From an uncultured Eubacteriales bacterium (GTDB lineage: Bacteria > Bacillota > Clostridia > Christensenellales > Aristaeellaceae): a stretch of 64,000 bases of DNA. The stretch lies in the NCBI GenBank assembly GCA_902765395.1, contig CACWZP010000004.1, forward strand, positions 248,001-312,000, given 5' to 3'. This document shows, in pieces, positions 16,391 through 24,738 of this stretch; the stretch's first letter is position 1, and each line of letters opens with the position of its first letter. Under the pieces are notes generated by a model that did not search any database, had not been told where the DNA came from, and was given only the letters and a program-made list of their open reading frames with translations. Made by a program: the position numbers and the translations under genes.

Positions 16391-17751
16391 TTCTTCCACC
16401 TCCCTATCCTCGCCTTCAGCGCCTCGATCAGCGCCGCCTGCGTCTCGTCCTTACCCTCCAGGGCCTTGGCCACGTCCTCGTCCACGCCGCCCTGCGTAAG
16501 CAGCCGGTGCACGATCACGGGCTTCTTCTGGCCCTGCCGGTGCAGCCTGGCGTTGGCCTGCTGGTAGAGCTCCAGGCTCCAGGTCAGCGTGTACCAGATC
16601 ACGTGCCGCCCGCCCTCCTGCAGGTTCAGCCCATAGGCGCAGCTCGCCGGATGGGCCAGCAGTACGTCCACCTCGCCGCGGTTCCAGGCCGCGGCGTCCT
16701 CCGCGCTCTCCAGCATGCGCACCCGCTTGCCGGACTTGCTCAGCGCGATCTTCATCCTCGGCACCTCGTGCCTGTAACCATAGAACACCAGCACCGGCTC
16801 GTGGATGCTCTCCAACAGCTCCGTGAAGGCTTCGATCTTCGCGTCGTGCACGTGGTGAACCTCTCCGGCCTCGTCATACACGGCCCCGCCGCACAGCTGC
16901 AGCAGCTTCCCGGTCAGCGCCGCCGCGCTCATAGCGCTCAGCTCCGTGCCGTCCACCTCCATCACCATCTCCCGCTCCATGCGCCGGTACATCGTCTCCG
17001 CGGCCGGATCCAGCTTGACGGGCATGTCGTGGGTCACCAGCTCCGGCAGCTGCAGCCAGTCCTCGGCCTTCATGCTCACGCAGATGTCGCTGATCCGCTT
17101 CTGCACGGCCTCGAAGGCGCCGGGCTTGGGCACGTACTCGTGCCGCCAGGGGTTGTGGTCGAAGTAGCGCTGCCGGTAGTGGGTGATGTACCTGCCCAGG
17201 CGCTCGCCCCTGTCCAGCAGGTACACCTGCGCCCACAGGTCCTCAATGCCGTTGGGCGCGGGCGTACCGGTGAGGATCACCACGCTGCGGATCTTCGGCA
17301 GCATCCTTTTTAACGCCTTGAACCGCTGGGCCGATGGAGACTTGAAGGACGACGACTCATCCACCACCACCATGTCGAAGGTCCAGCCCAGGCCATAGTG
17401 CTCCACCAGCCAGGCCACGTTCTCCCGGTTGATGACGGTGATCTCCGCCCGCGCGTCGATCGCGGCCTCCCGCTCCCTGGCGCTGCCCAGGGCGGTGGCG
17501 ATGGTCAGCCCCTGCAGGTGGTCCCACTTCCTGGCCTCCGCCTGCCAGGTGGCCTCCGCCACCTTCTTCGGCGCGATGATCAGCACGTGCTTCACGATCC
17601 CCAGCTGATGGATCAGCCGGTCGACGGCGGTCAGGGTGATGGCAGTCTTGCCGCGCTAAAGGCCCATGTCAAGAAACAATCCCACGTTTGCCTGATTCAT
17701 AATCCGATCAATGGCGTATTGCTGATAGGGATGCGGTTTGAACACGGACAT
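16387..17751 (-). pseudogene. SNF2/DEAD-type phage helicase interrupted by an in-frame TAG in the Walker A motif
   Basis: The full frame runs from the ATG at 17751 (MSVFKPHPYQQYAIDRIMN, with GGAGGTGA upstream) to TGA 16387. At 17658..17656 there is a TAG codon: the motif reads DMGL-stop-RGKT where family members have DMGLGKT. Frame is the same on both sides, so the change looks like a 6-base insertion rather than a frameshift. After the stop all helicase blocks are intact: VVVDESSSFKSPSAQRF (motif II DES), LTGTPAPNG (III), ASCAYGLNLQEG (V) and QQANARLHRQGQKKPV (VI, QxxARxHRxGQ). The gene lies between VRR-NUC and the late regulator, a common replication-module set. It could be dead, read through, or a sequence error. 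Confidence 0.85.
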
Positions 17752-18128
17752 CAGTCATCACCTCCTCTCGAAGTCTTCCCCCGTTGGGGAAGGTGGCCCG
17801 CAGGGCCGGAAGAGGTCCCCTCTCCCTCCAATGTCACCCCGCACTTCCGCCGGATGCACCACTCCAGCACGTCGTCCACCTTCCGCCAGCTGTCCACGCT
17901 GCTGAACACGGTGAACCCCATCTTCCGCAGCCGGCTCTGCACGAAGGCCTGCCGCTGCCGTTCGGTCTGTCCGGGCCGCTTCGTCTCGGCGAAGCACATC
18001 ACGCCGCCGGGGATCAGGATCAGCCGGTCCGGCATCCCGGTGAACCCGGGGCACACCAGCTTCAGGCACCAGCCGCCCAGGGCCCGCACGCTGTCCCGCA
18101 GGTGCTGCTCCACTTTCTTTTCAAGCAT
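17751..18128 (-). CDS. VRR-NUC domain nuclease
   Basis: 125 residues from the ATG at 18128 (MLEKKVEQHLRDSVRALGG). The stop overlaps the helicase start by one base (TGATG). The VRR-NUC fold is shown by CLKLVCPGFTGMPDRLILIPG (the G-PDR motif), FAETKRPGQTERQRQ (the E-x-K motif) and a following helix QAFVQSRLRKMGFTV. Such proteins are Holliday-junction-like nucleases paired with SNF2 helicases in phages. The last ~25 residues (GPAGHLPQRGKTSRGGDD) are encoded by an interspersed palindromic repeat and are probably an acquired tail. Confidence 0.88.
   Translation of the reverse strand: MLEKKVEQHLRDSVRALGGWCLKLVCPGFTGMPDRLILIPGGVMCFAETKRPGQTERQRQAFVQSRLRKMGFTVFSSVDSWRKVDDVLEWCIRRKCGVTLEGEGTSSGPAGHLPQRGKTSRGGDD
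17775..17816 (+). repeat. Interspersed palindromic repeat inside the VRR-NUC coding end
   Basis: Starts CTTCCCCCGTTGGGGAAGG, continues through a second small palindrome (GGCCCGCAGGGCC) and ends GGAAGAGGT. A related copy lies at 30885..30936 inside another phage gene. The unit contains two adjacent hairpins. Confidence 0.75.
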
Positions 18129-18130
18129 CG

Positions 18131-18373
18131 TCACGCCCACTCCTTTACGAGCCATCTTGTGTATTCCTGCCAGGCCTGCATAAAGACTTCCCAACACTCC
18201 AGGCAGGGGTGCTGGCCGCTCAGGTATGACGCGACGACCGTGAAGTCTGAGCTGTCCGGAAAATTCTTGTCTTCGCTGATGTCCCCCGCCAGGTCGCCCT
18301 TCGGGTTGTTCTTCCCGAGGTACTTGTCAAGGACCCAGCGCTTAAAAGACCATTTTACCTGGATACTGTACAT
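18131..18373 (-). CDS. YozE/SAM-like small phage protein
   Basis: 80 residues starting MYSIQVKWSFKRWVLDKYLG, with GGAG 8 bases before the ATG. The pattern FKRWVLDKYLGKNNPKGDLAG followed by ISEDKNFP and a Trp/Tyr-rich C-terminal helix resembles the YozE SAM-like fold, a small helical domain in Firmicutes and their phages whose function is not settled. It is separated from the VRR-NUC start by 2 bases, so the two are co-translated. Confidence 0.7.
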   Translation of the reverse strand: MYSIQVKWSFKRWVLDKYLGKNNPKGDLAGDISEDKNFPDSSDFTVVASYLSGQHPCLECWEVFMQAWQEYTRWLVKEWA

Positions 18374-18627
18374 GGATTAATCTCCTTTCTCCGTCTGCCC
18401 AAAACCACCGTTCCACCGAAAAATGCCCCTCGCGTATATATATACGCGTTAGGTGTAATCAGGCGAATTAGGCGTTTTGGGTTTTGGCCCTATCCTCTAA
18501 TCATTGCTTTTGCAAAAATACCGTGGTTTCCGTGGTTTTGGTGGAAAACCCTGTATTTACGGGGGTTTTTGGCCGCCACCGAATTTGTTAAACGGTGGTT
18601 TTGGGTTTCCGGTCCAAAACCACCGGA
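18374..18627. other. Repeat-rich gap in the replication module, candidate phage origin
   Basis: 254 bases without a gene. It holds an 18-bp palindrome CGCGTATATATATACGCG (18431..18448), several copies of CCAAAACCACCG or its complement (18399..18410, 18593..18604, 18614..18625, and a near copy around 18530..18544), and the short repeats AGGTGTAATCAGGCG/AATTAGGCG. The copies at 18593..18625 form a 12-bp hairpin just after the primase-helicase stop. Iteron-like repeats plus an AT-rich palindrome next to a VirE/primase gene suggest an origin. The hairpin alone could instead be a terminator. Confidence 0.5.
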
Positions 18628-21027
18628 TTATCCTTCGCCATCGGGCTTTCGCCTGAAGGTTTTTTGATTGCCGTAGGCTCCTGACGGCCGCGTCCCGATC
18701 ATCTCCCACTCGCCCAGGGCGCGCAGGATGTTGCCGATCCTCCGGCTCTTCAGCGGGTCCAGGTCGCTCTTGTCCTTGCGGAAGCACTCGCACCAGATCT
18801 CCGCCACGCACACGGTCTCCCGGGGCACAAGGCCCGCGGTGCCGCCCTCGGGCGTGGACATCTCCCACCAGGCCCTCCGGTCGCTCAGATCCATGTGCGT
18901 CCAGTCCGCCGGCAGCGGCCGCGCCAGCCATTCGGCGACGATGCCCCGCCAGTTGTCGGCCTGCTGGGCGTTGTCCTGATAGACCTTCGCTGCCTTCGCC
19001 TGCTCCCGGTCCAGCGTCAGATCCTCGCCCAGCTGCCACAGCGCCTTCGCCTCCGCCCACACCTGGTCGCGGTCCTTCCGCAGCTGCCCCAGATCGGCGC
19101 CCAGGGACTGGTCGGTCGCCCGACAGGGCACGATCCACCAGCGCCGGTTCCCGGTCATGTCGGTCAGGAAATCCGGGGTGTTCGTCGTGGCGATGAACAC
19201 GCAGCGCCGCGGGTGGGCCGCCGTGCGGTGGCCGTAGCTCTCCCGGAAGATGTCGTCCCGCCGGGTGATGAACTGCTTCACGGTGGCGCTGTCGAACTTG
19301 GTCGAGAACCTGTCCACCTCTGGGATCTCCACGATCCAGCTGCCGCGCAGCATCTCCAGCGCGTCCTTGCCGTTGAAGCTCTGCAGGCTGTCGTTGTACC
19401 ATCTGCCGCCCAGGATGTCGGCCAGCATGCTCTTGCCGGTGCCCTGCGCGCCCACCAGGGTGAGCACGCTGTCGAACTTGCAGCCGGGCTCCATGGCCCG
19501 GGCCACCGCCGCCACAAGGGTCTTGCGGGTCACGGCGCGGGTGTAGGCCGTGTCGTCAGCCTTCAGGTACTTGATGAGCAGCGTGTCCACCCGCTCCACG
19601 CCGTCCCACTCCAGCCCCTCCAGGTAGTCCCGCACGTCGTCGGCCCGGTGCTCGTTCGCTGTCTGGGTCAGCACGTCCCCGATCTTGCCCCTGGCCTCGA
19701 TGCCGTAGCGCAGGTCGAAGTAGTTGCGCAGGCCGGCGTCGTCGGCGTCGGTGAAGTCCCTGGGTGTGCGGTCCACCGTGTTCCAGGGCAGCGGCGCGTC
19801 CACGGAGATGGCATAGCGGAAGGTGTTGTAGCTCAGCTTCCCGGCCAGCGCCGGGTCCTTGTGCAGGATCAGCTGAATGTTGTAGGCGTTGCGCAGATAG
19901 GCGCCGTTGGCGTTCACCTTCAGCTCCGCCCGCCAGTCGGTCTCCCCCTCGGCAGGTGTGCCGAAGTCCTCCGCCGGTGACGCCCTGGACTCCGCCAGCA
20001 TCAGCCGCACGTCGGCCTGTTCCAGCGCCAGCGCCTTCATGGCCGCATAGCTCGGCAGCCGGTTCACGGGCGTGCCCTCCCGGGCCTCGCCGTCCCTGTC
20101 GCCGAATTTGTGCAGGCGCACCAGGTCCCAGGCGTTCACCTCGATGCCGCTGCAGGGGTCGGTGGCGTGGTGGCTGTACAGCCACTTGTCCTCGTACACG
20201 ATGGCGCCGCCGGAGGTGGAGCCGTTGGCATAGGTGAAGCGCTCCGGGTCGTCCGTGGGCGTGTACACGCCGGGCAGCAGCTCGCCCATGGCCCGCGTGA
20301 TGCTGTAGCACCGGCAGAAGGCGCCCACGATGCCCTCCTTCTGCGTCGGGTCCTGCTGCCTGGCCCCCTTGGGCCGGGTCTCCGCCTTCGTCCCGGGCAG
20401 CTGCGGCCACTGCCGCGCGTCCCGCCAGTCGTCGTATTCCTTCAGCAGCGCGTCGGGGTCCAGCAGCGGCTTGTCGTACACCTCGTATATGTATTCGCTG
20501 TCGGCGGACACGTTCGGCCAGTACATCATCTGGTTCGGCCGGAAGCAGGTGGGGTCCGCCTTCTCGATGCCCAGCTTCCCGGCCACCCGCCGGGCCGCGG
20601 GCTCGTACTCCTCCCCGGTCAAGGCGCGCGTCAGCGGCAGGATCACCCGCAGCCGGGGATGCTCCGCGTCGTGCTTGCGGGTGGAATAGACGCAGGCGGC
20701 GCAGTCCAGCAGGTCCACATCAAACAGCACGCCTTCGGTGCCGCCCGCCGGGATGGCGTCCAGGTCCAGGGTGATCAGGTCGCGCCCGGTCACTTCGTTG
20801 ATCTTCCGCCGCCCGCGCCGCAGCGTGCCGCCCAGGAAGCCGCCCACGTCCTTCAGCGCGTCCTGCTGGCTCTTGCCCATGCGCAGGTAGGCGGCATGGC
20901 TCTCGGTGCCCTTCTGGGGCACCCGCAGCCGCTCCACCAGGGCCGCCCAGGTGGTCGCCGCCGGCTTCCAGATCAGGGCGTCCCGGTTTCCCCCGGTGGA
21001 GATGGTCAATGCTCGGTCGTATTGCAT
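18628..21027 (-). CDS. VirE-type phage primase-helicase
   Basis: 799 residues from the ATG at 21027 (MQYDRALTISTGGNRDA), with GGAGGA 7 bases upstream. The longer ORF to 21405 only reads the preceding gene out of frame. The N-terminal ~300 residues contain RDLITLDLDAIPAG and HPRLRVILPLTRALTG, suggestive of an AEP-like primase-polymerase. The C-terminal VirE ATPase shows Walker A LVGAQGTGKSMLADILGG, Walker B GSWIVEIPEVDRF and sensor VFIATTNTPDFL with arginine finger NRRWWIVP. It is the replicative initiator/helicase of the phage. A repeat-rich gap follows it. Confidence 0.93.
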   Translation of the reverse strand: MQYDRALTISTGGNRDALIWKPAATTWAALVERLRVPQKGTESHAAYLRMGKSQQDALKDVGGFLGGTLRRGRRKINEVTGRDLITLDLDAIPAGGTEGVLFDVDLLDCAACVYSTRKHDAEHPRLRVILPLTRALTGEEYEPAARRVAGKLGIEKADPTCFRPNQMMYWPNVSADSEYIYEVYDKPLLDPDALLKEYDDWRDARQWPQLPGTKAETRPKGARQQDPTQKEGIVGAFCRCYSITRAMGELLPGVYTPTDDPERFTYANGSTSGGAIVYEDKWLYSHHATDPCSGIEVNAWDLVRLHKFGDRDGEAREGTPVNRLPSYAAMKALALEQADVRLMLAESRASPAEDFGTPAEGETDWRAELKVNANGAYLRNAYNIQLILHKDPALAGKLSYNTFRYAISVDAPLPWNTVDRTPRDFTDADDAGLRNYFDLRYGIEARGKIGDVLTQTANEHRADDVRDYLEGLEWDGVERVDTLLIKYLKADDTAYTRAVTRKTLVAAVARAMEPGCKFDSVLTLVGAQGTGKSMLADILGGRWYNDSLQSFNGKDALEMLRGSWIVEIPEVDRFSTKFDSATVKQFITRRDDIFRESYGHRTAAHPRRCVFIATTNTPDFLTDMTGNRRWWIVPCRATDQSLGADLGQLRKDRDQVWAEAKALWQLGEDLTLDREQAKAAKVYQDNAQQADNWRGIVAEWLARPLPADWTHMDLSDRRAWWEMSTPEGGTAGLVPRETVCVAEIWCECFRKDKSDLDPLKSRRIGNILRALGEWEMIGTRPSGAYGNQKTFRRKPDGEG

Positions 21028-21038
21028 GGGGTTTCCTC

Positions 21039-21671
21039 CTAATATCCCAGAATCCTCAGGATCTCCTTCTCCGCCCGCTGCCGCTTCCGGCGCTCCTTGG
21101 CCTGGTAGCAGGCCAGCACCTTGCCCATGTCGCCGCCGCGGCTCTTGAGCATGCCGCGCACGCTCGTCTGGTGCTTGCCGTACTTCCTGGCCACGCCGGG
21201 CACGGTGTACTCCCGGTTCCCGACGACGTACACCCTGGGCGGCCGCCCTCCGAGGCCCTGCGGGTTGCGCTTGCGCCCGCCCTCGTTCCAGTGTCGGAAG
21301 TGCTCCACGGCCTCCTCCATGCTGGCCCGGTTGTTCCAGCGCCAGGAGGAGATGGCATGCGCCGTCACGCCCAGGCGCTCGGCGATCTGCCTCCGCGTCA
21401 GCCACTCGCCTTCGATCCTGAACCGCGGCGCCCGGTCGCAGTCGCTCCCGAACTGGTTTTCGCGGTACATGTTCACGACGGCCTGCATGCTGATGCCGCC
21501 CAGGCGATTCCGCCGCACGCGCAGCGCGTTCTTCGTGATGCCCAGCATTTCGGCGATCTCCGCCGCGGTCATCTCCCGCCCGTCCACCATGTGCAGCTCC
21601 GGCCTCCTGCCCCGTGAGATGAGGGGACGGTTCCTTATTTCATTTTCGGTCCGCTCGATGATCATAGTCAT
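21039..21671 (-). CDS. Phage DNA-binding protein with repeated helix-turn-helix segments
   Basis: 210 residues from the ATG at 21671 (MTMIIERTENEIRNRPL), which forms an ATGA overlap with a tiny upstream gene. The longer ORF start is an out-of-frame reading of upstream genes. Three HTH-like units are visible: MTAAEIAEMLGITKNALRV, LTRRQIAERLGVTAHAISS and YTVPGVARKYGKHQTSVRG. The C-terminus is a basic helix (QAKERRKRQRAEKEILRIL). A role in replication initiation or early regulation is possible, since it lies 11 bases before the primase-helicase start. Function is inferred from the HTH pattern only. Confidence 0.72.
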   Translation of the reverse strand: MTMIIERTENEIRNRPLISRGRRPELHMVDGREMTAAEIAEMLGITKNALRVRRNRLGGISMQAVVNMYRENQFGSDCDRAPRFRIEGEWLTRRQIAERLGVTAHAISSWRWNNRASMEEAVEHFRHWNEGGRKRNPQGLGGRPPRVYVVGNREYTVPGVARKYGKHQTSVRGMLKSRGGDMGKVLACYQAKERRKRQRAEKEILRILGY

Positions 21672-21730
21672 GCGGTCAGCACCACCCATATCACGATCAG
21701 CGCCGCTAGCACGATCAGCACCCACATCAT
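21668..21730 (-). CDS. 20-residue membrane micropeptide
   Basis: ATG at 21730, stop TGA at 21670..21668. The product MMWVLIVLAALIVIWVVLTA is one hydrophobic helix. GGAGGG lies 7 to 8 bases before the start. Its start overlaps the stop of the MazG-like gene (ATGATG) and its stop overlaps the next gene's start (GCATGA), so it sits exactly between two coupled genes. It is below the size of ordinary gene calls. Expression is unproven, but the ribosome site, both ATGA junctions and a pure transmembrane composition argue that it is real. Function unknown. Confidence 0.6.
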   Translation of the reverse strand: MMWVLIVLAALIVIWVVLTA

Positions 21731-22176
21731 GATTCATCCCTCCGTTCGCCGTCCATCTTCGCGCCGCAGTTCGGGCAGAACCCCCACTCCCAGCCAGTCT
21801 TTTTTGCGTAACCGCATTCGCTGCATTCAGCGTCCCAGAACGGATTAAGGATGACGTTCCATCGACCATGCACCACCGGCACAGCGTCCACGGCGGGCAG
21901 ATTCTCGGTAATGCTCAGCCGCTGCAGCTTCTTCACCTTCCAGCGCTCCACGTCCGCATCGTTGCCCAGGATGATCCGCAGCTGGCCGAGCATGATTTCC
22001 ACGTCGGCCATCTCCTCGGCGATGTTGTCGGGGTCGTCGGCGCGGGCCAGCGCGCGGATCAGCTCGCCCAGCTCCTCGATGGCCTTCATCTGCTGGGCCC
22101 CCGGCCCGTACTTCTCCACCGCCGCCCGCAGTATGGCCTGCCGGGGCGTCTCAATCTTTCTGGTAGTATTCGGCAC
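21727..22176 (-). CDS. MazG-like pyrophosphohydrolase with C-terminal zinc ribbon
   Basis: 149 residues starting MPNTTRKIETPRQAILRAAV. Residues ~28-72 (KAIEELGELIRALARA, IAEEMADVEIMLGQL) have the EExxE...ExxD pattern of MazG-type all-alpha NTP pyrophosphohydrolases. A linker leads to a C-terminal zinc ribbon with CSECGY and FCPNCGAKM (two CxxC pairs). It overlaps the polymerase gene by 26 bases. Phage MazG proteins are thought to alter nucleotide or ppGpp pools. The zinc ribbon is an addition that may bind nucleic acid. Confidence 0.82.
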   Translation of the reverse strand: MPNTTRKIETPRQAILRAAVEKYGPGAQQMKAIEELGELIRALARADDPDNIAEEMADVEIMLGQLRIILGNDADVERWKVKKLQRLSITENLPAVDAVPVVHGRWNVILNPFWDAECSECGYAKKTGWEWGFCPNCGAKMDGERRDES

Positions 22177-24322
22177 AAAAACCCGCTCCCTTCAAAGGCA
22201 GCCCCGGCGCCCAGTCCAGGGGCTCCGCCATAATGTCCAGTATGTCGTCCAGCTGCCCGGCGCTGTCCACCTCGACGATCACCTCGTCGTGCACGTGGAA
22301 CACCGCCGTCAGCCCCTTGCGCTTCAGCCGCAGCAGCGTCTCCGCCAGGCAGTCCCTGGCCACGGCCTGGGTGATGTTCTCCACCAGCTTGCCGCCCCAG
22401 GTGTCCGTCAGGCCCCATTTCTTCGTGGTCTGGTTGGTGCTCATGTAGTGCAGGCTCTCCCGGTCGGGGAAATTCCTCGCCGGCAGCAGCTGCGGGTGCG
22501 CATAGAACAGCTTGCGCCTGGTTGGCAGCTCCACGGTGAGGAAGTCCTGCCCGGTGGCCGGGTCCGCCTCCCGCCGGAAGGTGATGCCCACCCCGGTGTT
22601 GAAATAGTCGGAATAGGTGCCCATGGTGGCGCCGGTCCTGTACTCATTCGCCCGCGCCCGGGCAGGGTCGTGGATCTTCACCGGCACGGCCTGCCGCTCC
22701 CCCGTGCGCACGCACAGGATCGCCGCGTCCTCGATCTTCCGCCACAGGCCGCAGATCGCCGGGTTCGCCTGCCGCCACTTGGCCTTGATCTCCGGCAGGT
22801 CCTCCTCGGGGATCCCCATCTTCAGCGCCCCCATGGCCACCAGCGCGGACTCGCCGCCGCCGTAGCCCAGGGCCAGCGTGGCCACCTTGCCGCGCTGCCG
22901 CAGCTCGCTGTTCACGCCGTGCTTCTCCACCGGCACGCCGAACATCTGCGAGGCCGTGGCGCAGTAGATGTCCTTGCCGGCCCGGAAGGCGTCCAGCACC
23001 CAGGTCTCCCCCGCCAGCCAGGCCACCACGCGCGCCTCGATGGCGCTGTAGTCGGCTACCGCATACAGCATGCCGCGCCGCGGGATGAAGGCGGTGCGGA
23101 TCAGCTGGGAGAGGGTGTCCGGCACGCTGCCGTAGCACACCTTCAGCATCTCCGCGTCCAGCTTCTTCACCAGCTGCCGCGCCTGGTCCAGCTCCGGCAG
23201 GTGGTTCTGGGGCAGGTTCTGGGGCTGCACGATCCGCCCGGCCCAGCGTCCGGAGCGGTTCGCCCCGTAGTAGAACATCATGCCGCGCACCCGCCCGTCG
23301 TCGCACACCGCCGCCTGCAGGGCGTCGTACTTCTTTGTCGAAGTCTTGCTCATCAGCTGCCGCAGCTCCAGCATCCTTACCGCCCCGCGGTTGTCATCCT
23401 GAGCGGAGCGAAGGATCTTTTCCCTCAACTCCGCCACGGTGGCCTTCTTCAGGTCGGTGACCTCGTCGGTGTCCAGTTCCTTGCTCAGCCACTTCAAAAG
23501 CTGCTGGACGCTCTTCGGGTTGTCCAGGCCGGAGATCCGCTGGGCCTCGTCCAGCAGCGCCGCCTGTTCGGCTTTGTCCAGGTACAGCGCGCCGTCCACC
23601 AGCTCGCGGTCCACGCCCACGCCCTCGATGTTGGCATCCACGGTCAGCTCCCACAGCAGCAGCTCCCGCGCGGGCATGCGCCACTTGGACAGTCTGCGCT
23701 CGATCTCCCGCTCCGCCTCCACGTCCTGCTTGCAGTATTCCTTGAACAGCCGCCACTTTTCCGGCTCCGCGGCGATCCGCCGCCGCACCTTCGTCAGGGT
23801 GTCCTCCTCCGCCAGCAGCCCGTCGATCAGCGGCGCGGCCTTCTCCTTCCCCGGCACGCAGAACTTGCGGATCAGCGCGGCGCCGATGCCCATCTTCTGC
23901 TTGTCCTGGGGCAGGCCCATGGCCTCGCCGGTGGCGCCCAGGCCCGCGGTATACCCGCAGTAGAGCCCGTGGGCCATCGTGCAGCGCCAGTCGCCGATGG
24001 GGTGGGTCTCCCATCCCTGCCGCCGCGCCCAGGTGTTCAGGCAGTAGTGCTCGAACGCGGCGTTGTAGGCGTGGAAGATCACGTCGTCCGCCACCCACAG
24101 CCGCCGGAACTCCTGCAGCGCCTGCCAGTTGGCCCCCGAGCCTTCCCCGCCCGGATCGGCGGTCAGGTCCACGATCTGAACCGGGCCCTGATCTACGGCG
24201 AAGGCGATCAGCAGGATGTCGAAGGCCGGGGACTGCGCGTACTTGTACAGTCCCGCCTTCTTGATGTCGATGTCGGAATAGGTCTCGATGTCCACCGATA
24301 CGTGGTGCCAGATGGTGTTCAT
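22151..24322 (-). CDS. Phage family A DNA polymerase with 3'-5' exonuclease
   Basis: 723 residues starting MNTIWHHVSVDIETYSDID. The exonuclease ExoI motif is SVDIETYSD near residue 10. Polymerase motif A is AVADYSAIEARVVAWLAG, motif B lies around QRGKVATLALGYGGGES, and motif C is FHVHDEVIVEV. It is the replicative polymerase of the prophage. An interspersed palindromic repeat encodes REKILRSAQDDN at about residue 305, in the linker before the polymerase palm, evidently tolerated. It overlaps the MazG-like gene by 26 bases and starts 2 bases after the upstream stop. Confidence 0.95.
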   Translation of the reverse strand: MNTIWHHVSVDIETYSDIDIKKAGLYKYAQSPAFDILLIAFAVDQGPVQIVDLTADPGGEGSGANWQALQEFRRLWVADDVIFHAYNAAFEHYCLNTWARRQGWETHPIGDWRCTMAHGLYCGYTAGLGATGEAMGLPQDKQKMGIGAALIRKFCVPGKEKAAPLIDGLLAEEDTLTKVRRRIAAEPEKWRLFKEYCKQDVEAEREIERRLSKWRMPARELLLWELTVDANIEGVGVDRELVDGALYLDKAEQAALLDEAQRISGLDNPKSVQQLLKWLSKELDTDEVTDLKKATVAELREKILRSAQDDNRGAVRMLELRQLMSKTSTKKYDALQAAVCDDGRVRGMMFYYGANRSGRWAGRIVQPQNLPQNHLPELDQARQLVKKLDAEMLKVCYGSVPDTLSQLIRTAFIPRRGMLYAVADYSAIEARVVAWLAGETWVLDAFRAGKDIYCATASQMFGVPVEKHGVNSELRQRGKVATLALGYGGGESALVAMGALKMGIPEEDLPEIKAKWRQANPAICGLWRKIEDAAILCVRTGERQAVPVKIHDPARARANEYRTGATMGTYSDYFNTGVGITFRREADPATGQDFLTVELPTRRKLFYAHPQLLPARNFPDRESLHYMSTNQTTKKWGLTDTWGGKLVENITQAVARDCLAETLLRLKRKGLTAVFHVHDEVIVEVDSAGQLDDILDIMAEPLDWAPGLPLKGAGFCAEYYQKD
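23391..23418 (-). repeat. Interspersed repeat within the phage DNA polymerase gene
   Basis: TGTCATCCTGAGCGGAGCG and the following GAAGGATCT, reading as KILRSAQDDN in the polymerase frame. The same 28-bp unit occurs twice, inverted, downstream of mgtE (35192..35261). Confidence 0.85.
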
Positions 24323-24324
24323 GG

Positions 24325-24678
24325 TCAGGTTCTCCTCTTGTAGTCCGGGCTGAACAGATAAACGGGAAGATCAGCCTCGTGGTGCCTGTCGTCGTTGAGC
24401 CCTTGCAGGCATACCAGGTTGTGAGCGAAATTGTGCTTGAAGTCCACTACCTCGTAGGCCGTCCCCATGTATTCCACGATGTCCCCGAGGCGGGTTATGT
24501 ACTTGGAGAGGAAGTCCTCGATCTCCTCCGGCGTGTAGCCGGTGTCCTCATACTCGCCCAGCCGGTTCATCATGGCGAACTTGCTCGCCTGTGTCCAGTA
24601 TGCGGTGTAGCCGTCCCTTACACGCTTCCGTTCATGCCCCGCGTGGGGGATCGTCAGCCGGTCGTTCTCGTTCAGCAT
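24325..24678 (-). CDS. Phage protein of unknown function, upstream of DNA polymerase
   Basis: 117 residues if started at the ATG at 24678, which has GGAGGA 4 bases upstream. An ATG at 24690 is possible. The start reads MLNENDRLTIPHAGHERKR. The protein has a helical centre (NRLGEYEDTGYTPEEIEDF, a phrase common in small phage proteins), a small KYITRLGDIVEYMG segment and a beta C-terminus. No catalytic motif. It lies 2 bases before the polymerase gene, so it is likely co-translated. Not assigned to a known activity. Confidence 0.7.
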   Translation of the reverse strand: MLNENDRLTIPHAGHERKRVRDGYTAYWTQASKFAMMNRLGEYEDTGYTPEEIEDFLSKYITRLGDIVEYMGTAYEVVDFKHNFAHNLVCLQGLNDDRHHEADLPVYLFSPDYKRRT

Positions 24679-24738
24679 GTTCTCCTCCATTTCTCCGCCC
24701 CGGTCTCCCGGGGCGGTTGGTCGTTCGGTGTTCGGTGG

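Noticed and set aside
18557-19402. 281-codon minus-strand open frame within the primase-helicase gene
   Set aside because: Alternative frame of the VirE gene, Gly/Arg/Ala-rich; the VirE frame holds the motifs.
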